Shown here piece by piece: positions 10,149 through 21,596 of a stretch of 64,000 nt of DNA (its first letter is position 1; every line of letters begins with the position of its first letter). Below the pieces are notes generated by a model, which worked only from the letters and a program-made list of their open reading frames with translations, ran no database searches and was not told where the DNA came from. Both the position numbers and the translations under genes were made by a program. This DNA is from Cryptomeria japonica (Eukaryota; Streptophyta; Pinopsida; Cupressales; Cupressaceae), in NCBI RefSeq assembly GCF_030272615.1, contig NC_081415.1, positions 509,551,373-509,615,372 of the forward strand. The letters are read 5' to 3'.

Positions 10149-12950
10149 TTAGGATTGGAAATAATGTTTGAGATATCTCCCATTGACATGCAACGGGATG
10201 TCTTCTCCAGTTAGAGTCTGCAACCTAAATGCATTTTCTCCCAATATCTCTGAAATTTGATAAGGGCCTTTCCAAAGCTTATCAAACTTATCATGTTCTC
10301 CTCTTTTCTCATGTGCTTTGTCCCAATACAGGACGAGATCTGAAATTCGGAACGCCTTGACTCTTGCCTGTCGATCAAACCATCTCTTCACCACTCCTTG
10401 GTGTTTAGCAAAGTTCTCTAGTGCTTGATCTCTTTTCTCTTCTAGGTTCATCAACTGTGTCAATCTGGCTTGTACTGCATCAGTGTCTTCCATGTACTCC
10501 TGAATGAATCTTAAAGTCGGAATCTTGAGTTGCATGGGGAAGACTGGGTCTTGGCCATAGACTAGAAAATAAGGCGAAATGCCTAATGCGTTCTTTGTTC
10601 TGATTCTATCTGCCCATAAAGCAAATCTCAACTGGGTATGCCATTCTCTTGGACTTCTCTCTAATAATTTCTTGATTACGCTGAACAAATTTTTGTTGGT
10701 GGATTCTGCTAATCCATTACCCTGAGGATAATAATTTGATGAGAACTTAAGGGTTATTCCGTACTCAAAAGCCCAATTTGAGAATCTCAATGATGTGAAC
10801 GCCGATCCATTGTCGCAAACCAACGCATAAGGACATCCAAACCTTGTGATTATGTTTTCCTCTAGAAACTTGATTACAACTTCAGTAGAACAAACCTTAA
10901 GTGCTTGTGCCTCTGACCATCTGGTACAATAATCTGTAGCTATAATGATGTACTTGTGTTGTGCTGAGGATGCGGGGTTGATGACACCAATAAAGTCCAT
11001 TCCCCATTTGGCAAACGGTCTGGCTTCAATCACTGGATTCAGTGGCATGGCAGGATTCCTTTCTCTAAAAGCTGCGACTTGACATGTGTGGCAAGTCCTG
11101 ATGTGATTGAATGTATCTTTGAAAAGCGTAGGCCAGTAATATCCCGCTCTTAGGATCTGGTGTGCTGTGGCGAGGTTGGCTCCATGTCCGGTTCCAAACT
11201 TGGAATGGAAATGTTCAATTATTTGCTTCGCTTCATCTTTGCCAACACATCTCAGGTATACTCCTTCATAGTTTTTGCGGTATAAAACAGATCCTTGAAG
11301 CATGTAATGTTGACACTTTAATCTTAATGCTCTCTTTTGTGTAGGTGTCATATGAGCAGGACATCTGTGATTAAGCAAATATGTCACAATATCCTTGTAC
11401 CATTCATCATGTGTGACATCTTCTAATTCATAAACTTGTTGGACTAATCCTGGCCCATCAATTGCCAATGTCTGTGCCAAAGCTTGTCCTCGGACAAGTT
11501 TCATGGGCTGTATCTCTATATCAAATTCTTGGATAATGGCGACCCACTTTCCTCTTCTTTCTCCTAATTCATTTTGCATGAGAAGAGTCTTGACTGCCGC
11601 ATCAGGTACTATTGCATAAATCTTGGCTCTTAGGAGGTAATGTCTGAATCTCTTCACTGCCTTTACTAATGCGTATGCTTGCTTTTCAACATTTGGATAT
11701 CTCAGTTCTGCATCCTTCAATGGAGTGCTCATGAAAGCGATGGGATTTTCGTCCCTCTCTTCACTTCTCTGGGTGAGAATGGCGGCACAGGTGTAATCGG
11801 AAGCAAAGGAATATAGATAGAATGGCTTGAGATAATCAGGACTGATCAACACTAGAGCTTCTGAAATTGCGGTCTTTATTTCTTCAAACGCCCTTTTGGC
11901 TTGTGGAGTCCATTCAACCTTTGCATCTTTCTTTAACATTTCATTCAGTGGTCTGACAATCTCGGCAAATCCGGTAATGAACTTTCGGACGAAGTTGATC
12001 TTGCCGAAAAATGACTTAAGCTCTTTCTTGCTTGCTGGCAGATTGATAGTAGATATGGCTTTTACCCTTTCAGGATCAATAGATATTCCTTTCTCTGAAA
12101 TAACATGTCCTAAAAGCTTTCCTTCTGTGACTCCAAATATGCACTTCTTGGGATTGAGGGAGACACCGTATCTTCTGCATCTTTGGAAAACTTTCCTCAA
12201 ATCGTCCACATGATCTTCTCTCTGCCTGGAGAAAACTGTGATATCATCCATATATATAATAATGCACTTACCAATTAAATCTCTGAAAGCGATATCCATA
12301 GCTCTCTGGAATGTGGCCCCGACATTTATAAGTCCAAAAGGCATTCTTTTATAAGCAAACGTCCCCCATTTGGTGGTGAAAGCAGTCTTCAGTCGATCTT
12401 CAGGTTCGACTAGGACTTGATTGTATCCTGAATATCCATCTAGAAAGGACATCATCTGCGAACCATTGACGATCTGCAACACTTCATCTAATGATGGTAG
12501 CGGATAGTTATCTTTCTCTGATGCTCTGTTGAGATTTCTGAAATCAACACACAATCTTATCTCTCCATTTTTCTTTCTAACAGGCACCAGGTTGGCGACC
12601 CACGTCGAGTGTCTTACTGGGAAGATGATTTTAGCTGTGAGCAACTTCTTCACCTCTTGGTATATCAGTGGTTCCAACAAAGGATTGACGGGTCTTTGTC
12701 TTTGCCTGAATGGCTTGCTTCCTGGTTTCAACGGGATTGTGTGAGTGATAATTGCAGTGTCGTAGGTCTTAAGATCTTCATAGCTCCATGCGATGACATC
12801 CGGGAAGTCCCTCATGTTCTTTAGGATTCCATCCTTTTCAGTCGCTGTGCAGGACTTTCCAATGAAGACATTCTTAACTTGTGTTTCATCACCTAGATTG
12901 ACTGTATCACACATATTGCCTTCTACGCTGTGATTTTTCTTTTCTTTCAA
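10149..12950 (-). CDS. pol: Element A pol: reverse transcriptase, RNase H, integrase (933 codons, uninterrupted)
   Basis: The frame is intact from the overlap with gag-pro to its stop. RT spans about residues 85-270: RLCVDFRNLN near 132-141, FLDGYSGYNQ near 169-178, and the catalytic YMDD at 233-236. A Gypsy-type RNase H follows (SFASDYTCAA near 381-390, then YPNVEKQAYALVKAVK near 418-433). The integrase has an HHCC zinc finger (H582, H589, C620, C623) and a DDE core: D652 in GMDF, D713 in CDNG, E749 in GLAES, a 35-residue D-E gap as expected. No chromodomain follows, unlike the host element at 1-1937. The frame is -1 relative to gag-pro and overlaps it by a few bases; a slip or one-base loss in the T run at 12963-12966 would join ERI to FDPDKL smoothly. 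All motifs needed for replication are present. Confidence 0.93.
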   Translation of the reverse strand: MKEKKNHSVEGNMCDTVNLGDETQVKNVFIGKSCTATEKDGILKNMRDFPDVIAWSYEDLKTYDTAIITHTIPLKPGSKPFRQRQRPVNPLLEPLIYQEVKKLLTAKIIFPVRHSTWVANLVPVRKKNGEIRLCVDFRNLNRASEKDNYPLPSLDEVLQIVNGSQMMSFLDGYSGYNQVLVEPEDRLKTAFTTKWGTFAYKRMPFGLINVGATFQRAMDIAFRDLIGKCIIIYMDDITVFSRQREDHVDDLRKVFQRCRRYGVSLNPKKCIFGVTEGKLLGHVISEKGISIDPERVKAISTINLPASKKELKSFFGKINFVRKFITGFAEIVRPLNEMLKKDAKVEWTPQAKRAFEEIKTAISEALVLISPDYLKPFYLYSFASDYTCAAILTQRSEERDENPIAFMSTPLKDAELRYPNVEKQAYALVKAVKRFRHYLLRAKIYAIVPDAAVKTLLMQNELGERRGKWVAIIQEFDIEIQPMKLVRGQALAQTLAIDGPGLVQQVYELEDVTHDEWYKDIVTYLLNHRCPAHMTPTQKRALRLKCQHYMLQGSVLYRKNYEGVYLRCVGKDEAKQIIEHFHSKFGTGHGANLATAHQILRAGYYWPTLFKDTFNHIRTCHTCQVAAFRERNPAMPLNPVIEARPFAKWGMDFIGVINPASSAQHKYIIIATDYCTRWSEAQALKVCSTEVVIKFLEENIITRFGCPYALVCDNGSAFTSLRFSNWAFEYGITLKFSSNYYPQGNGLAESTNKNLFSVIKKLLERSPREWHTQLRFALWADRIRTKNALGISPYFLVYGQDPVFPMQLKIPTLRFIQEYMEDTDAVQARLTQLMNLEEKRDQALENFAKHQGVVKRWFDRQARVKAFRISDLVLYWDKAHEKRGEHDKFDKLWKGPYQISEILGENAFRLQTLTGEDIPLHVNGRYLKHYFQS

Positions 12951-15900
12951 CTTGTCAGGATCAAAATCCTTTCTAATTCCACCATTCCTTTTGGAATAGT
13001 GTTTGTCTTTAAGTTCAGGACTCCTTCAGCATCGAACTCAGCTTCACCCACTTCATCTTCATCTATGATCTGTGTTAAGAAGATGTCTGTGTTGGTTAGG
13101 AAGTCTAGAATATGCTTGTCATCTTCGAACACTTGGAAATTGGTAATGTTGTCTGGGACTGAAGGAACTGATATTAACTCGATTGTAAACTTCTTCAATC
13201 CATCCATTGCTAATGGTATCAGTGAACTGGCGGCCTGTGCAAGTGAATTGGCCACTTGATTCTGATGTCTATAAATTGAATTGATATTGAAAGCATCGAA
13301 ACTTTCAATTAGATCCCAGACTCGATTCCTGTACTTGGTTAATCTTTTGTCATGGCAAACATATTGCTTCCTGATTTGCCTTATTGCAATTTCTGAATCT
13401 CCATATACTTGCAGTATCTTCGACCCCTTTTGGATGGCTAATAGTAATCCATGAACCAAGGATTCATATTCTGCTACGTTGTTAGTGCAAGGGAACTGCA
13501 ATCTGTGAGCGGCAAGGTATGTTTCTCCTTTTGGACTGATCAATTCATAACCAGCTCCAGATCCTTGTTTGGATTTAGATCCGTCGAACCTTAATGTCCA
13601 TATTTGATTTTCTTGATTTTCTATTTCTGGACTTTCTTGACTTTCAGATGATGTATCGGATAAGACTTCGTTTTCTGTAGAGCTCTCATCTTCTGAATCT
13701 TGAATTTCTTCTATAAGTAGTGTCTGTGGGACTCTTTTGTTTACTTGTTCCAATGCGGTCTGGCATAAAGCACAAGATAATTCTGAGTGGACGGCATTGT
13801 GAATTCTACACCAATTCGGAAGAAGCAGATCTCGGACGGATGTTAGGTTGCCAAGTTGCACACTTTGTTGGATGTTTCTTTGTACGAACCTCCTGAAGTT
13901 TTCAAACATGCCTTCGTCTTCTTGATCGGATCCTTGATCGCTTTCAATGACGATCTCAGTTGATTCCATGACTTCTTGCTGGGTATCTTCATCTTGCACA
14001 TCTTGTATCATCAAGATTTCCTCCACTTTGGGTTTATATGTTCCTAGGTCGGACTCTAAAAATAGGACTTCATTGTCCTCTCCATATTCAGTTATCATCA
14101 ACCTCAACCTTGGAGTGCTATCAATCTTAATCTGGTTCGGAACTCCTCTCCATGGTAGCCACATGTGTGCGAAATCGGTCGACACATATCCATTCAATTT
14201 TCGGGACCAATCTCGACTTAGGAGCATCCCATATGAATCTGGAATATCCACTACTGATATATCTATGAAATTCTGAACTCTTGGATCCGCGGCCAATTGC
14301 ATGTGAATGTTGTTCAATTCTCCCATGACTGGAACTTCTGTCTTGTCAAGCTGAGTGACCTTCCTCTTAGTAGGTACGGGAGTTATTCCAAGTCTTTGAC
14401 AAACAACCAGGGGCATGACGTTGCTTGAGGCTCCGGAATCATAAAGGCAATTGTGTAATAATTTTCCAAATATCCTGACTGAAAGCAGGAACGGGGCTGG
14501 TTCGTCCTTTCCTTGAGCAGGGACTGAAGTTTCCTCACTTAATTCTTGATGTTTGACTTGATTAATCTTCGAATGATCATCCTTAGCTGGGTTCTCCTCC
14601 TTCGATTGACTGGCTTTGCTTGTAGATTTTCCTTTCTTAATCACATCTTTCTTGATTGCGACTTCCTTCTCGGGAAGAACCAAGTTAGTGGTGAGGTTCT
14701 CTTTGACTGTAGGCTGAGCTTTCTTGGTCTCGCCTCTTTTGAGTAATACTTTCCCTTCCAACATATCTTCCTTTTTAGCTGGGAAGGTCATAGTTTGAAC
14801 CATGCACTCATTTTGTTCGGATTGTTCTTGGGAGTTGCCTTCCTCTTGGGTCACATTGATAGTGGCTTGAACATTTGACCTCGTTGTACTAGATTCACTT
14901 AAACTATTAATCACCGCATCTTTGATTTCTGACACTTTAAGCAATTCATAGAGTGGTAGACTTACCTTGACTTTCTTAAGTTCATCTAACACTAAGGCGG
15001 CCAATCTCTTCATTTCATTTCCCGCGGGAGGTGTAATATTTCTTTGTCTGTATTCTTGAGTGTTCTGCGGGTACTCTGGAACGTTGCTGGCTTGGGGATC
15101 TGGCGGAGTTGAGAAATTGTTTGGAGGAATCGATGTAGTTAGTGGTTCAGGATTCCTCTGATTCCTATGATAAACTCTTTGGTTCACTCCTCCTGACGAT
15201 TGATGAAACACTTCCTTTATTCCTTCCACTAGGACACTGTCGTTCAATGGTGGGAAATAGTATTCTGAATCTCCTACAGGTCCATTTGCAGATGCTGGCG
15301 GAAACTGGGATCCTGGTGGTACCATCGGTCCATTGGCCGATTCTGGAGGAAATCTCCCATTTTGCACTTGACTAATTTCTTCTTGTGAATATCTGCAGGT
15401 TTCAACGATCATGGCTTGACCATACTGCGTGGTTGGAACAATTTCGTACCCTGTGGTGGGAGGATTTTCAGGTGGATTGGTGGTACGCATCTCTTGTTGG
15501 AAAATGTCAGCTGCAATTTTGAACTCAGGACACTGCAACTCGGAATGTTGGTTCGTGTTGTGAAGTCTGCACCAACTGGACAAGGCTGCTTCGGCTAAAA
15601 ACACTTTGCTTGAAGAGGGGTTCTCTTGACTTTGCGCATTTGGTGGATTGTCCAAAGGCGTCACCACATTTCCATTGTTTGGAGCTGTATTCCATGGTCT
15701 TCTCTGGAAGCCTGGATTGTTATTTCCTTGATAATTGTTTCTAAATCCTTGGTTATTGTTTCCTTGGAAATTTTGGTTGTGATTGATCCTTTGCATGCTC
15801 TGGAGTTGATTATTCTGGTTCCTCAAATGGGTGACCTCTGTTGATAACTTCTTGACTTGTTCGATCAACTCTTTCATTTCATCTTTCTCTTCTTGTGTCC

Positions 15901-17260
15901 TTGACGAATTTGTGGCATTTTGCAGGTACACAGGTTGAGCGGGTGGGGCTTGAGAAATTGGAGCTCCTGGGTGAAGAACCAACTGATTTGCCGGCTGTAC
16001 GCTTGGATAAGTTGCTTGTGGGATTGGATTCATGACTGGAGTTTGGTTGGCCAAAGCCGTGCCAACTGCCTGCATCTGGTTAGGTGCTGCGACGGGTCCC
16101 ATATGTAGTAGTGGTCCAGTGATGTTCTGACCCATGTGCTTACTCACTTCAATGGCCTTTGCATAGGCCGCATTTAGATCATTCGGAGTCGGATGTGTCC
16201 TTACAAACATAGCTGTGAGATGATCTAAGGCTCCATAGTAAATCTCTCTTGGATCTGCAATAAGATAAGGAGGACGTAGCATCGTGTATGCGCGATGAAA
16301 TCTGTTGTTGAAGGAAGTAATAGGTTCATGCTCTCTCCTTCGAACCTCAACAAATTGTCTATATAACTCTGCTGGTGTAGTTGGGATGCCAAATTTAGCA
16401 ATGAATGCGTCTTTCATCGCGTCCCAAGTCCTGATGGATCCTGTAGGCAAGTGAATAAACCAAAAGTATGCCTCTTCTCCCAATGAGTAGGGAAAAAGCC
16501 TACATGCCACATCTCCATATTAAATTTTTCTGTTACGAAGAAGGTCCTCGAACATCTTGATGTGATCCTCTGCCGTGCGATGGAAATCACTGACATTGAA
16601 CTTGGAACAAAAGTGTTCTGGATTCTTCGGCATATCATGGTAAATTGCAAATTCCAACGGTGATGGATTGTTGACTAGCCACGTCGCACCATTAAGTATA
16701 TGAGGAGGAGGAGGGGGGGGTGGAACACATTGAGCCATTGTACTCTTTGAAGCTGAACTTGATGAACTAGCTTGACTCTTTGTTTGTGAAATTGCCTGGA
16801 TACTAGATTAGATCGCCGCTTGAACTTGTTCTTGAAGAACTTGAGATGACTCAGGAGATCCTTCCAATCTTAGTTTGAACTCTTTGGGAGTGTCCTCTCT
16901 TTTAGCTCGCTTTGCTTTGGAAGTAAACTGAAGTTCGCTTAGATTCTTGACGCCTGGTGTGGACCTCAACAACCTTTGATGCTTCTCGGGCGAGAAAGAA
17001 CCAATGCGATCCAGCGTGAAGTCTTGCAAGGATTATTGTGGGTTCCTTTGGTTGCGAAGATTTCTAGCTATGACCCTTTGATGTTCTTCGGCTATATCTT
17101 CCTCTTGCTCCAAGATGATTCTGACTCTGCTATATTCAACTTGACTTCTCCTTGCATTCCAAGCTACTTGATTCAATTCGGAAATGATGTCTTCTTGGGT
17201 ATTGCTTACTCGCAAATTGGGTTGCACTACTTGATTCAGTCCTTCATTCGGCAACACCAT
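12947..17260 (-). pseudogene. gag-pro: Element A gag-protease-(archaeal-type) RNase H frame with three TAA stops (1,438 codons)
   Basis: One reading frame runs from ATG 17260 to 12947 and is interrupted only by TAA at 17030-17032, 16805-16807 and 16518-16520; there is no frameshift. Capsid-like sequence lies around 16500-16150 (CRLFPYSLGEEAYFWF, then FNNRFHRAY), followed by a long Pro/Gln/Asn-rich linker. A WCRLHN...HSELQC motif (about 15575-15525) resembles the C-H-H-C zinc motif of Tat-type gag, and a second copy (WCRIHN..HSELSC) lies near 13810. The aspartic protease site is DSGAS at about 14430-14444. From about 13610 to 13200 comes an extra RNase H of the plant/archaeal type (FDGSKSKQGSGAGYEL, VAEYESLVHGL, YGDSEIAI); its fourth acidic position reads Asn in VANSLAQ. 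This RNase H lies before RT. The stops probably arose by C-to-T change of CAA codons. Confidence 0.85.
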
Positions 17261-17334
17261 CGTACTTCATGATCATGTTTGCAATGTTTTTTCTCTTTTC
17301 AAAATCTTCGGACTTCGAACTTCGGAGACTAAGA

Positions 17335-17352
17335 GCCCTCCTTCTAGTGCCA
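17335..17352 (-). promoter_or_regulatory. Candidate primer-binding site of element A
   Basis: On the minus strand the 5' LTR ends ...CAACA at 17357, then comes GAAT, then TGGCACTAGAAGGAGGGC. Position (four bases inside the LTR) and the TGG start fit a tRNA primer site. I cannot name the tRNA with confidence. Confidence 0.5.
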
Positions 17353-18224
17353 ATTCTGTTGACGTGTATTTTATACACAATCATACACAGAATAAAATAC
17401 CAATAGGCATCTTATCCTCTCTTGAGAAAATAGTCTCTAACTGCTGAAGATCTGCAAAAAGGATCAGTTAGGTGGACTCCAAGGTTCTTTTAGTGGGGTC
17501 TCCACGTGTGGACAAGCTTTTTTAGTGGTATGATGTGATTTGCTGTTTCCTCCAAGGGGTCTTACGTATTCAAAGCTCGAAGATTTTACTAAACTAAAAG
17601 GAACTTTCAAAAAAAAAGCAAAAGATAGGGTTTTAAGAGGTCTAATCTAGCCTAACCCTATGAATGACTTAGCATGGACGAGATTTGGCAAGACTCAACC
17701 AACTTCAATTTTGCCATCAGATAACAACTCAATTGAAATTAGTGCGATCTTCTAAGGTAATATGATGGTATTCAATGCATCAAAGACCAAGGATACTACT
17801 ACGAAGGTACATATCCAAGACACAATGATAATTGAAGATTAAGGACTCAAAGTGTTCTCCAGTCGACCACGCAAGGCTTTCCTACAATCAGCAAGAAGCT
17901 AGTGGTTTGGATTGCGAATCCTACCAAATATCAAATCTCACACTTAGTCTTTCAAATTAACAATCTACTTCGATTGAGCATGATTCAAGTACGCCAAACA
18001 ACCATGAAGATAACTCAAGAAATTTGCAACAAAACACCATAACTTCAATATTTTATTGATTTCCAAGTCATCATGTACAACAATTGCTTGAATTTCTCTC
18101 TTCAAGGCTCAATCTTGCTACAAAATAAAAATTGCTTCTAACTCTAATCTCTCTTACATCAACTATTGACTCTTGCTCTATTGACTATTATCTGACTATT
18201 ACCAAATGAAATGAAAAATAGGGG

Positions 18225-18314
18225 TATAAATAGCATCCCCAGTTACAATGAAAGGTCCAGATTGAAAACAAATCAATGGACAAGATCATGACACCTAAAC
18301 CCTAATTAGGGTTT
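18225..18314 (-). promoter_or_regulatory. Putative 5' LTR core promoter of element A
   Basis: The palindrome AAACCCTAATTAGGGTTT (18297-18314) and TATA-like box (18232-18225) are identical to those of the 3' LTR. Because this is the 5' LTR, this is the copy that would drive genomic RNA; everything between it and gag at 17260 would be R, U5, primer site and leader. Confidence 0.6.
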
Positions 18315-18416
18315 GTTACAAATGACCTCCTTTTTACTGAACAATATTAAATACATAGCCAAATATTAAATTCGGCACAAAAACCTAGGAGGTATCAACC
18401 AATGAGAAATAAGATG

Positions 18417-20219
18417 TCATGTCATCTGTAACAACCTTTCATCTAGAATCCTATTCCCTTTACAATTCTCTTTCTTAGCATATGCAATGAATTTTGTCAC
18501 GATTCCTTCGATTTCTGTGATTGGAATCTCGGGAAGATTCTTGATACTCTCTTCTAAGTGGATAACCTGATCGAATGCATCTAGAAGAGCTGCGTCCCAA
18601 GTAGGTTCAAGTTCCTTCGTTCTATCAATCAGGAGCATGGTAGCATACATCTGATCATACTGCTCATCTGTAACATCTGCGTCCTTGCGAAAGATGATCT
18701 TGATTCTATCCTCAAATTCTTGCATATCCACATCTGTCTCGACCTCGATCCTTCTGCCAAGAATGGTACGAAGTACCTCAAATACTCTGTCCTGGATCGG
18801 ATTGATCACCTCCTCAACTTGGCCACATCTAACACCGATGTCCTCGAAGAGAACACTCTTTATATGGAGTAAGGTTGACCACTGAAACAAACTGTGAGAA
18901 TCACCTTCTAAGATCCTCTCCTGCGCTAAAATTCTTCTGGATGTGTGTCTTATAACTTTCAAGACAGGGATGGTAACGTCCTTGGTATGGGCAAATGCAG
19001 CTACTGTTACCATCAATCTGTGGATTATCTCAAGAACTTGGATAGCCTGATGAGTGATCTTCGACATCCTTGTAACAAACTCTATGGCCACTGTATGAGA
19101 TCTATCCATCCAACTACATGTACGCTGGACCAGGTTCCTGAATCTCTCTGCTTCATTGATTGATTGAAGGGGCAATGCTTGCACTGGTGATCTAACTGGA
19201 TCCTGACGTCCCAAAGGTTCATTGATGTGACTGAAATATGTTCTCCATGCACCGACCTCTCTCTCAAGCTTTCTATTCCTTTCCACTTCTTCTCTAAGCT
19301 TGTCTTTCAATGCTTCAAATGTGTCGGTAGCATCATCCATTGTCTGCTCTGCTGTGGACGGTCCTAACTCAATAGTCTGTATATGATAGTCCTCTGCTAG
19401 GATCTCACCCTCATATTTATCTGCTGTCGGTGTAGCTATCTGCAGTTTTCTGGATCCAGTCTCATCTCGAATCATCTTGGACATCTTTGTAGCCTTCTTC
19501 TTCTCTGTTATCACATGTGAACGTCCAACAAGGCTCTCTAAATCAATTGCATTGTCCTCGTCCTCAACTACGATCACCCTAGTTAATCTTTCCTTCAACC
19601 AATCTGGGATATTCGATCTTGTCTCTTGAACTTGAATTTCTTTATGTACTATTTCTTCTTCTTTGGGAGGAGATGTCATTTCATTATCATCATCTAAATC
19701 ATAGTCTTGGAGAGATCCATCCGACGAAACATGCTGTGCCCGTCCTTCCTCTTGCCTGTCATTCTGTACCATCGACTCCATGGATTCTTCCACTCGAATT
19801 GTTCTATCCTCTGGTTTGGAAGAAGTACCTGGTGTTTGATCTTTGTTGGCACCTTGCTTTTTCTTGGAAGGCTCTTTCTTTTCTGATCTTTCCTTTCTCT
19901 TTGAACCTCTCGAATGGAGATTGCCCTCATTGGCACATCGAAAGTTACCTTCACCTGAATTCCTAGGATTAGGATTGCCTTCACTCACACTTGCTCCACC
20001 TTCGGCTGGTTTCTCTTCCAAAGTAAAAGACATAGCTATGCCTTGTTCTCTCAACTTCTGATGCTGAACGTCTACCCATCTGCGAGTGCAAGACAAGACT
20101 GGTGCCATCGAATCATCTAAATCCACGACCTCGGGCTCATTCCAATCCAACCTTATTGTTTTGCTTTCTCTATCATAGGAAGACTGGATGTGCCTGCCAT
20201 TGTCCTGAGCTTGGTCGGA
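18417..20219 (-). pseudogene. C-terminal part of the U3 gene in the 5' LTR
   Basis: This is the second copy of the frame at 2998-6219. It is open for about 600 codons from the deletion junction at 20219/20220 to the stop at 18417. It begins within the WNEPEVVDLDD segment before the Lys/Glu-rich tract and keeps RDETGSRKLQIATP and the coiled-coil region. Where the 3' LTR copy has TGA, this one has TGG (IPDWLKERLTRV), so Trp is ancestral and the C-terminal part was coding when the element was active. The N-terminal half is deleted. Confidence 0.8.
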
Positions 20220-21257
20220 AAATCATTTATACCAAAAATCACTCTGGTCCCTTCCTGAGGGACAGGAGCGAACTGGGTCTTAGCACTCTTGTGGACGTCT
20301 AAAAAAATCTTCAATTTGTATTCAACGCGTTCATCTCATGTTTTCTCTTGCTTTTGAACGTAAACTTGCCTTGGTTTTTGCCTGGATTTTGCCTAATGAA
20401 GGATATCGCTCTGGTCCCTAGGAGAGGGACGAGAGCTACAAGGTACTTCGCCCTGGTCCCTTGGAGAGGGACAGGAGCGATTTGGTCATTCTAGGTCATT
20501 CTCCTTCATTTTTGCATCTCAAATTATATTCATTTGGTAAAGCATCTTCCTTTGGACCCTTTCAAATTATCAAGTCATCGAAATCTCGCAAGGACAAGGC
20601 AAAATTGAATTTATAGCTCCGGTCCTTCACTGAGGGACAGGAGCGATTTTTCTCCTGGAGGCATTTCTGTGCTCATGAAAATCTTCAATTTATATTCAAT
20701 GGAAAGATCTCGCCTCTCTCTATCATTTCCAATTCGTAATTCATCTTGACCCTGCAGGAATAGTAAGATATTTGAGACGAGCTCTCGTCCTTCACTGAGG
20801 GACAGGACCGATTTTGCTCCTACAGGCCAAAATATCATGATTTTACACATTTTATCACTTCACAAGGCGAAAACAAATCATTTGAAATGCCTAGGATCAA
20901 AAATCAAAAAGGTCAAAATTTGGTCAAAAATATTCAATCGGAGAAAAATTCACATTTCACTTTCAACACTTAGACAAATTAAAGCTCTGCATCAACATTC
21001 CAATTGAAAATTAGACCATTCTGGCGAATTTATTTCATTCAAAATTTGCATCCTAGAAAAGGAAACTCAAAAAAACTCTCAAAAACGACTGGATTCTGGC
21101 CTGAAAAGACAAAATTTAAAACCCTAAGGCTTGACCCTAAATCCAGACGACTAACTGACTAACAAAATCCTAAAAACGAAAGCGAAAACGAACGAAAAAC
21201 AAGCAAAAAGAGGGGGTCCCCATTTGCGATGGGGCGATGTGTGAAATGGTCACAACA

Positions 21258-21425
21258 CTACCATGTTAGCCCATGCAATTTTGAGCATTCACAAACACCA
21301 TAGTTATTCCTATCAAAAAACTTTTTCTTACCTGGGAGAAGTTTTTACTAGCATTTGGAATTCAAACTAGAGCTGAAAGATTTAAATCAAATCTTAAGGT
21401 TTCAAATTTACAGCCTTGATACCAT
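21258..21425 (-). other. 5' leader of the host chromovirus with an initiator-Met primer site
   Basis: The right-hand target duplication (CTACC, 21258-21262) opens this piece. TGATACCA at 21417-21424 is the complement of TGGTATCA, the classic tRNA-iMet primer site, and one base further on the minus strand an LTR ends in CACACA (21426). Orientation matches the integrase remnant at 380-1937, so both flanks probably belong to the same chromovirus. Confidence 0.6.
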
Positions 21426-21596
21426 TGTGTGAGTGTTAGTGTTTTAATTTGTTCTTTCTAGGGCAACACAACAGGACGGTGTGTACAGTAGAACCTTTCT
21501 TCAAATTAGAGGAGGAGATCCCTTGTAAAAATAAAATCTTAAACCCATGAAAAGTAGTTTATGGACAAACAATTTTGACATGTATGTAGTTTGCTT
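21426..21596 (-). repeat. 3' end of the host chromovirus 5' LTR
   Basis: From 21426 (TGTGTGAG on the plus strand, hence ...CTCACACA on the minus strand) the sequence should be the U5 end of the LTR preceding the iMet primer site. It is cut at 21597 by another LTR-like end. The matching part of the left LTR lies outside the window, so I could not compare them. Confidence 0.4.

Larger units (their letters stand above)
1938..21257 (-). mobile_element. Element A: complete Ty3/Gypsy retrotransposon with giant gene-bearing LTRs
   Basis: The 19.3-kb element has a 3' LTR at 1938-9201 and a 5' LTR at 17357-21257, both ending TGTTG...CAACA, with a CTACC duplication on each side. The interior (9202-17356) encodes on the minus strand gag, protease, an extra RNase H, RT, RNase H and a DDE integrase without chromodomain. 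That content, together with an archaeal-type RNase H, points to the non-chromovirus Tat-like branch (inference from family knowledge). The LTRs are nearly identical over most of their shared length, so insertion is fairly recent. The 5' LTR has a 3.36-kb deletion and the gag frame has three stops, so this copy is unlikely to be autonomous now. Confidence 0.92.
17357..21257 (-). repeat. 5' LTR of element A, 3,901 bp, internally deleted
   Basis: It is collinear with the 3' LTR from both ends: 17357-20219 matches 1938-4799 and 20220-21257 matches 8162-9201. Bases 4800-8161 of the other LTR are absent (about 3,362 bp), with CTTGG common to both sides of the breakpoint (GAGCTTGGTCGG and CAACTTGGCCAG). 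The deletion removes the N-terminal half of the U3 gene, its leader and six of the 11 palindromes. Remaining palindromes start near 20239, 20406, 20448, 20614 and 20779. Divergence from the other LTR is uneven: almost none at 17357-19540, about 18 substitutions at 19545-19930, few elsewhere. Confidence 0.92.

Noticed and set aside
1938-21257. Element A read as plus strand because of the primer-site-like TGGCGAC at 9204
   Set aside because: Gag, protease, RT and integrase all read on the minus strand in canonical order and a TGG primer-like site lies at the other LTR; the plus-strand signal is reported as an oddity instead.
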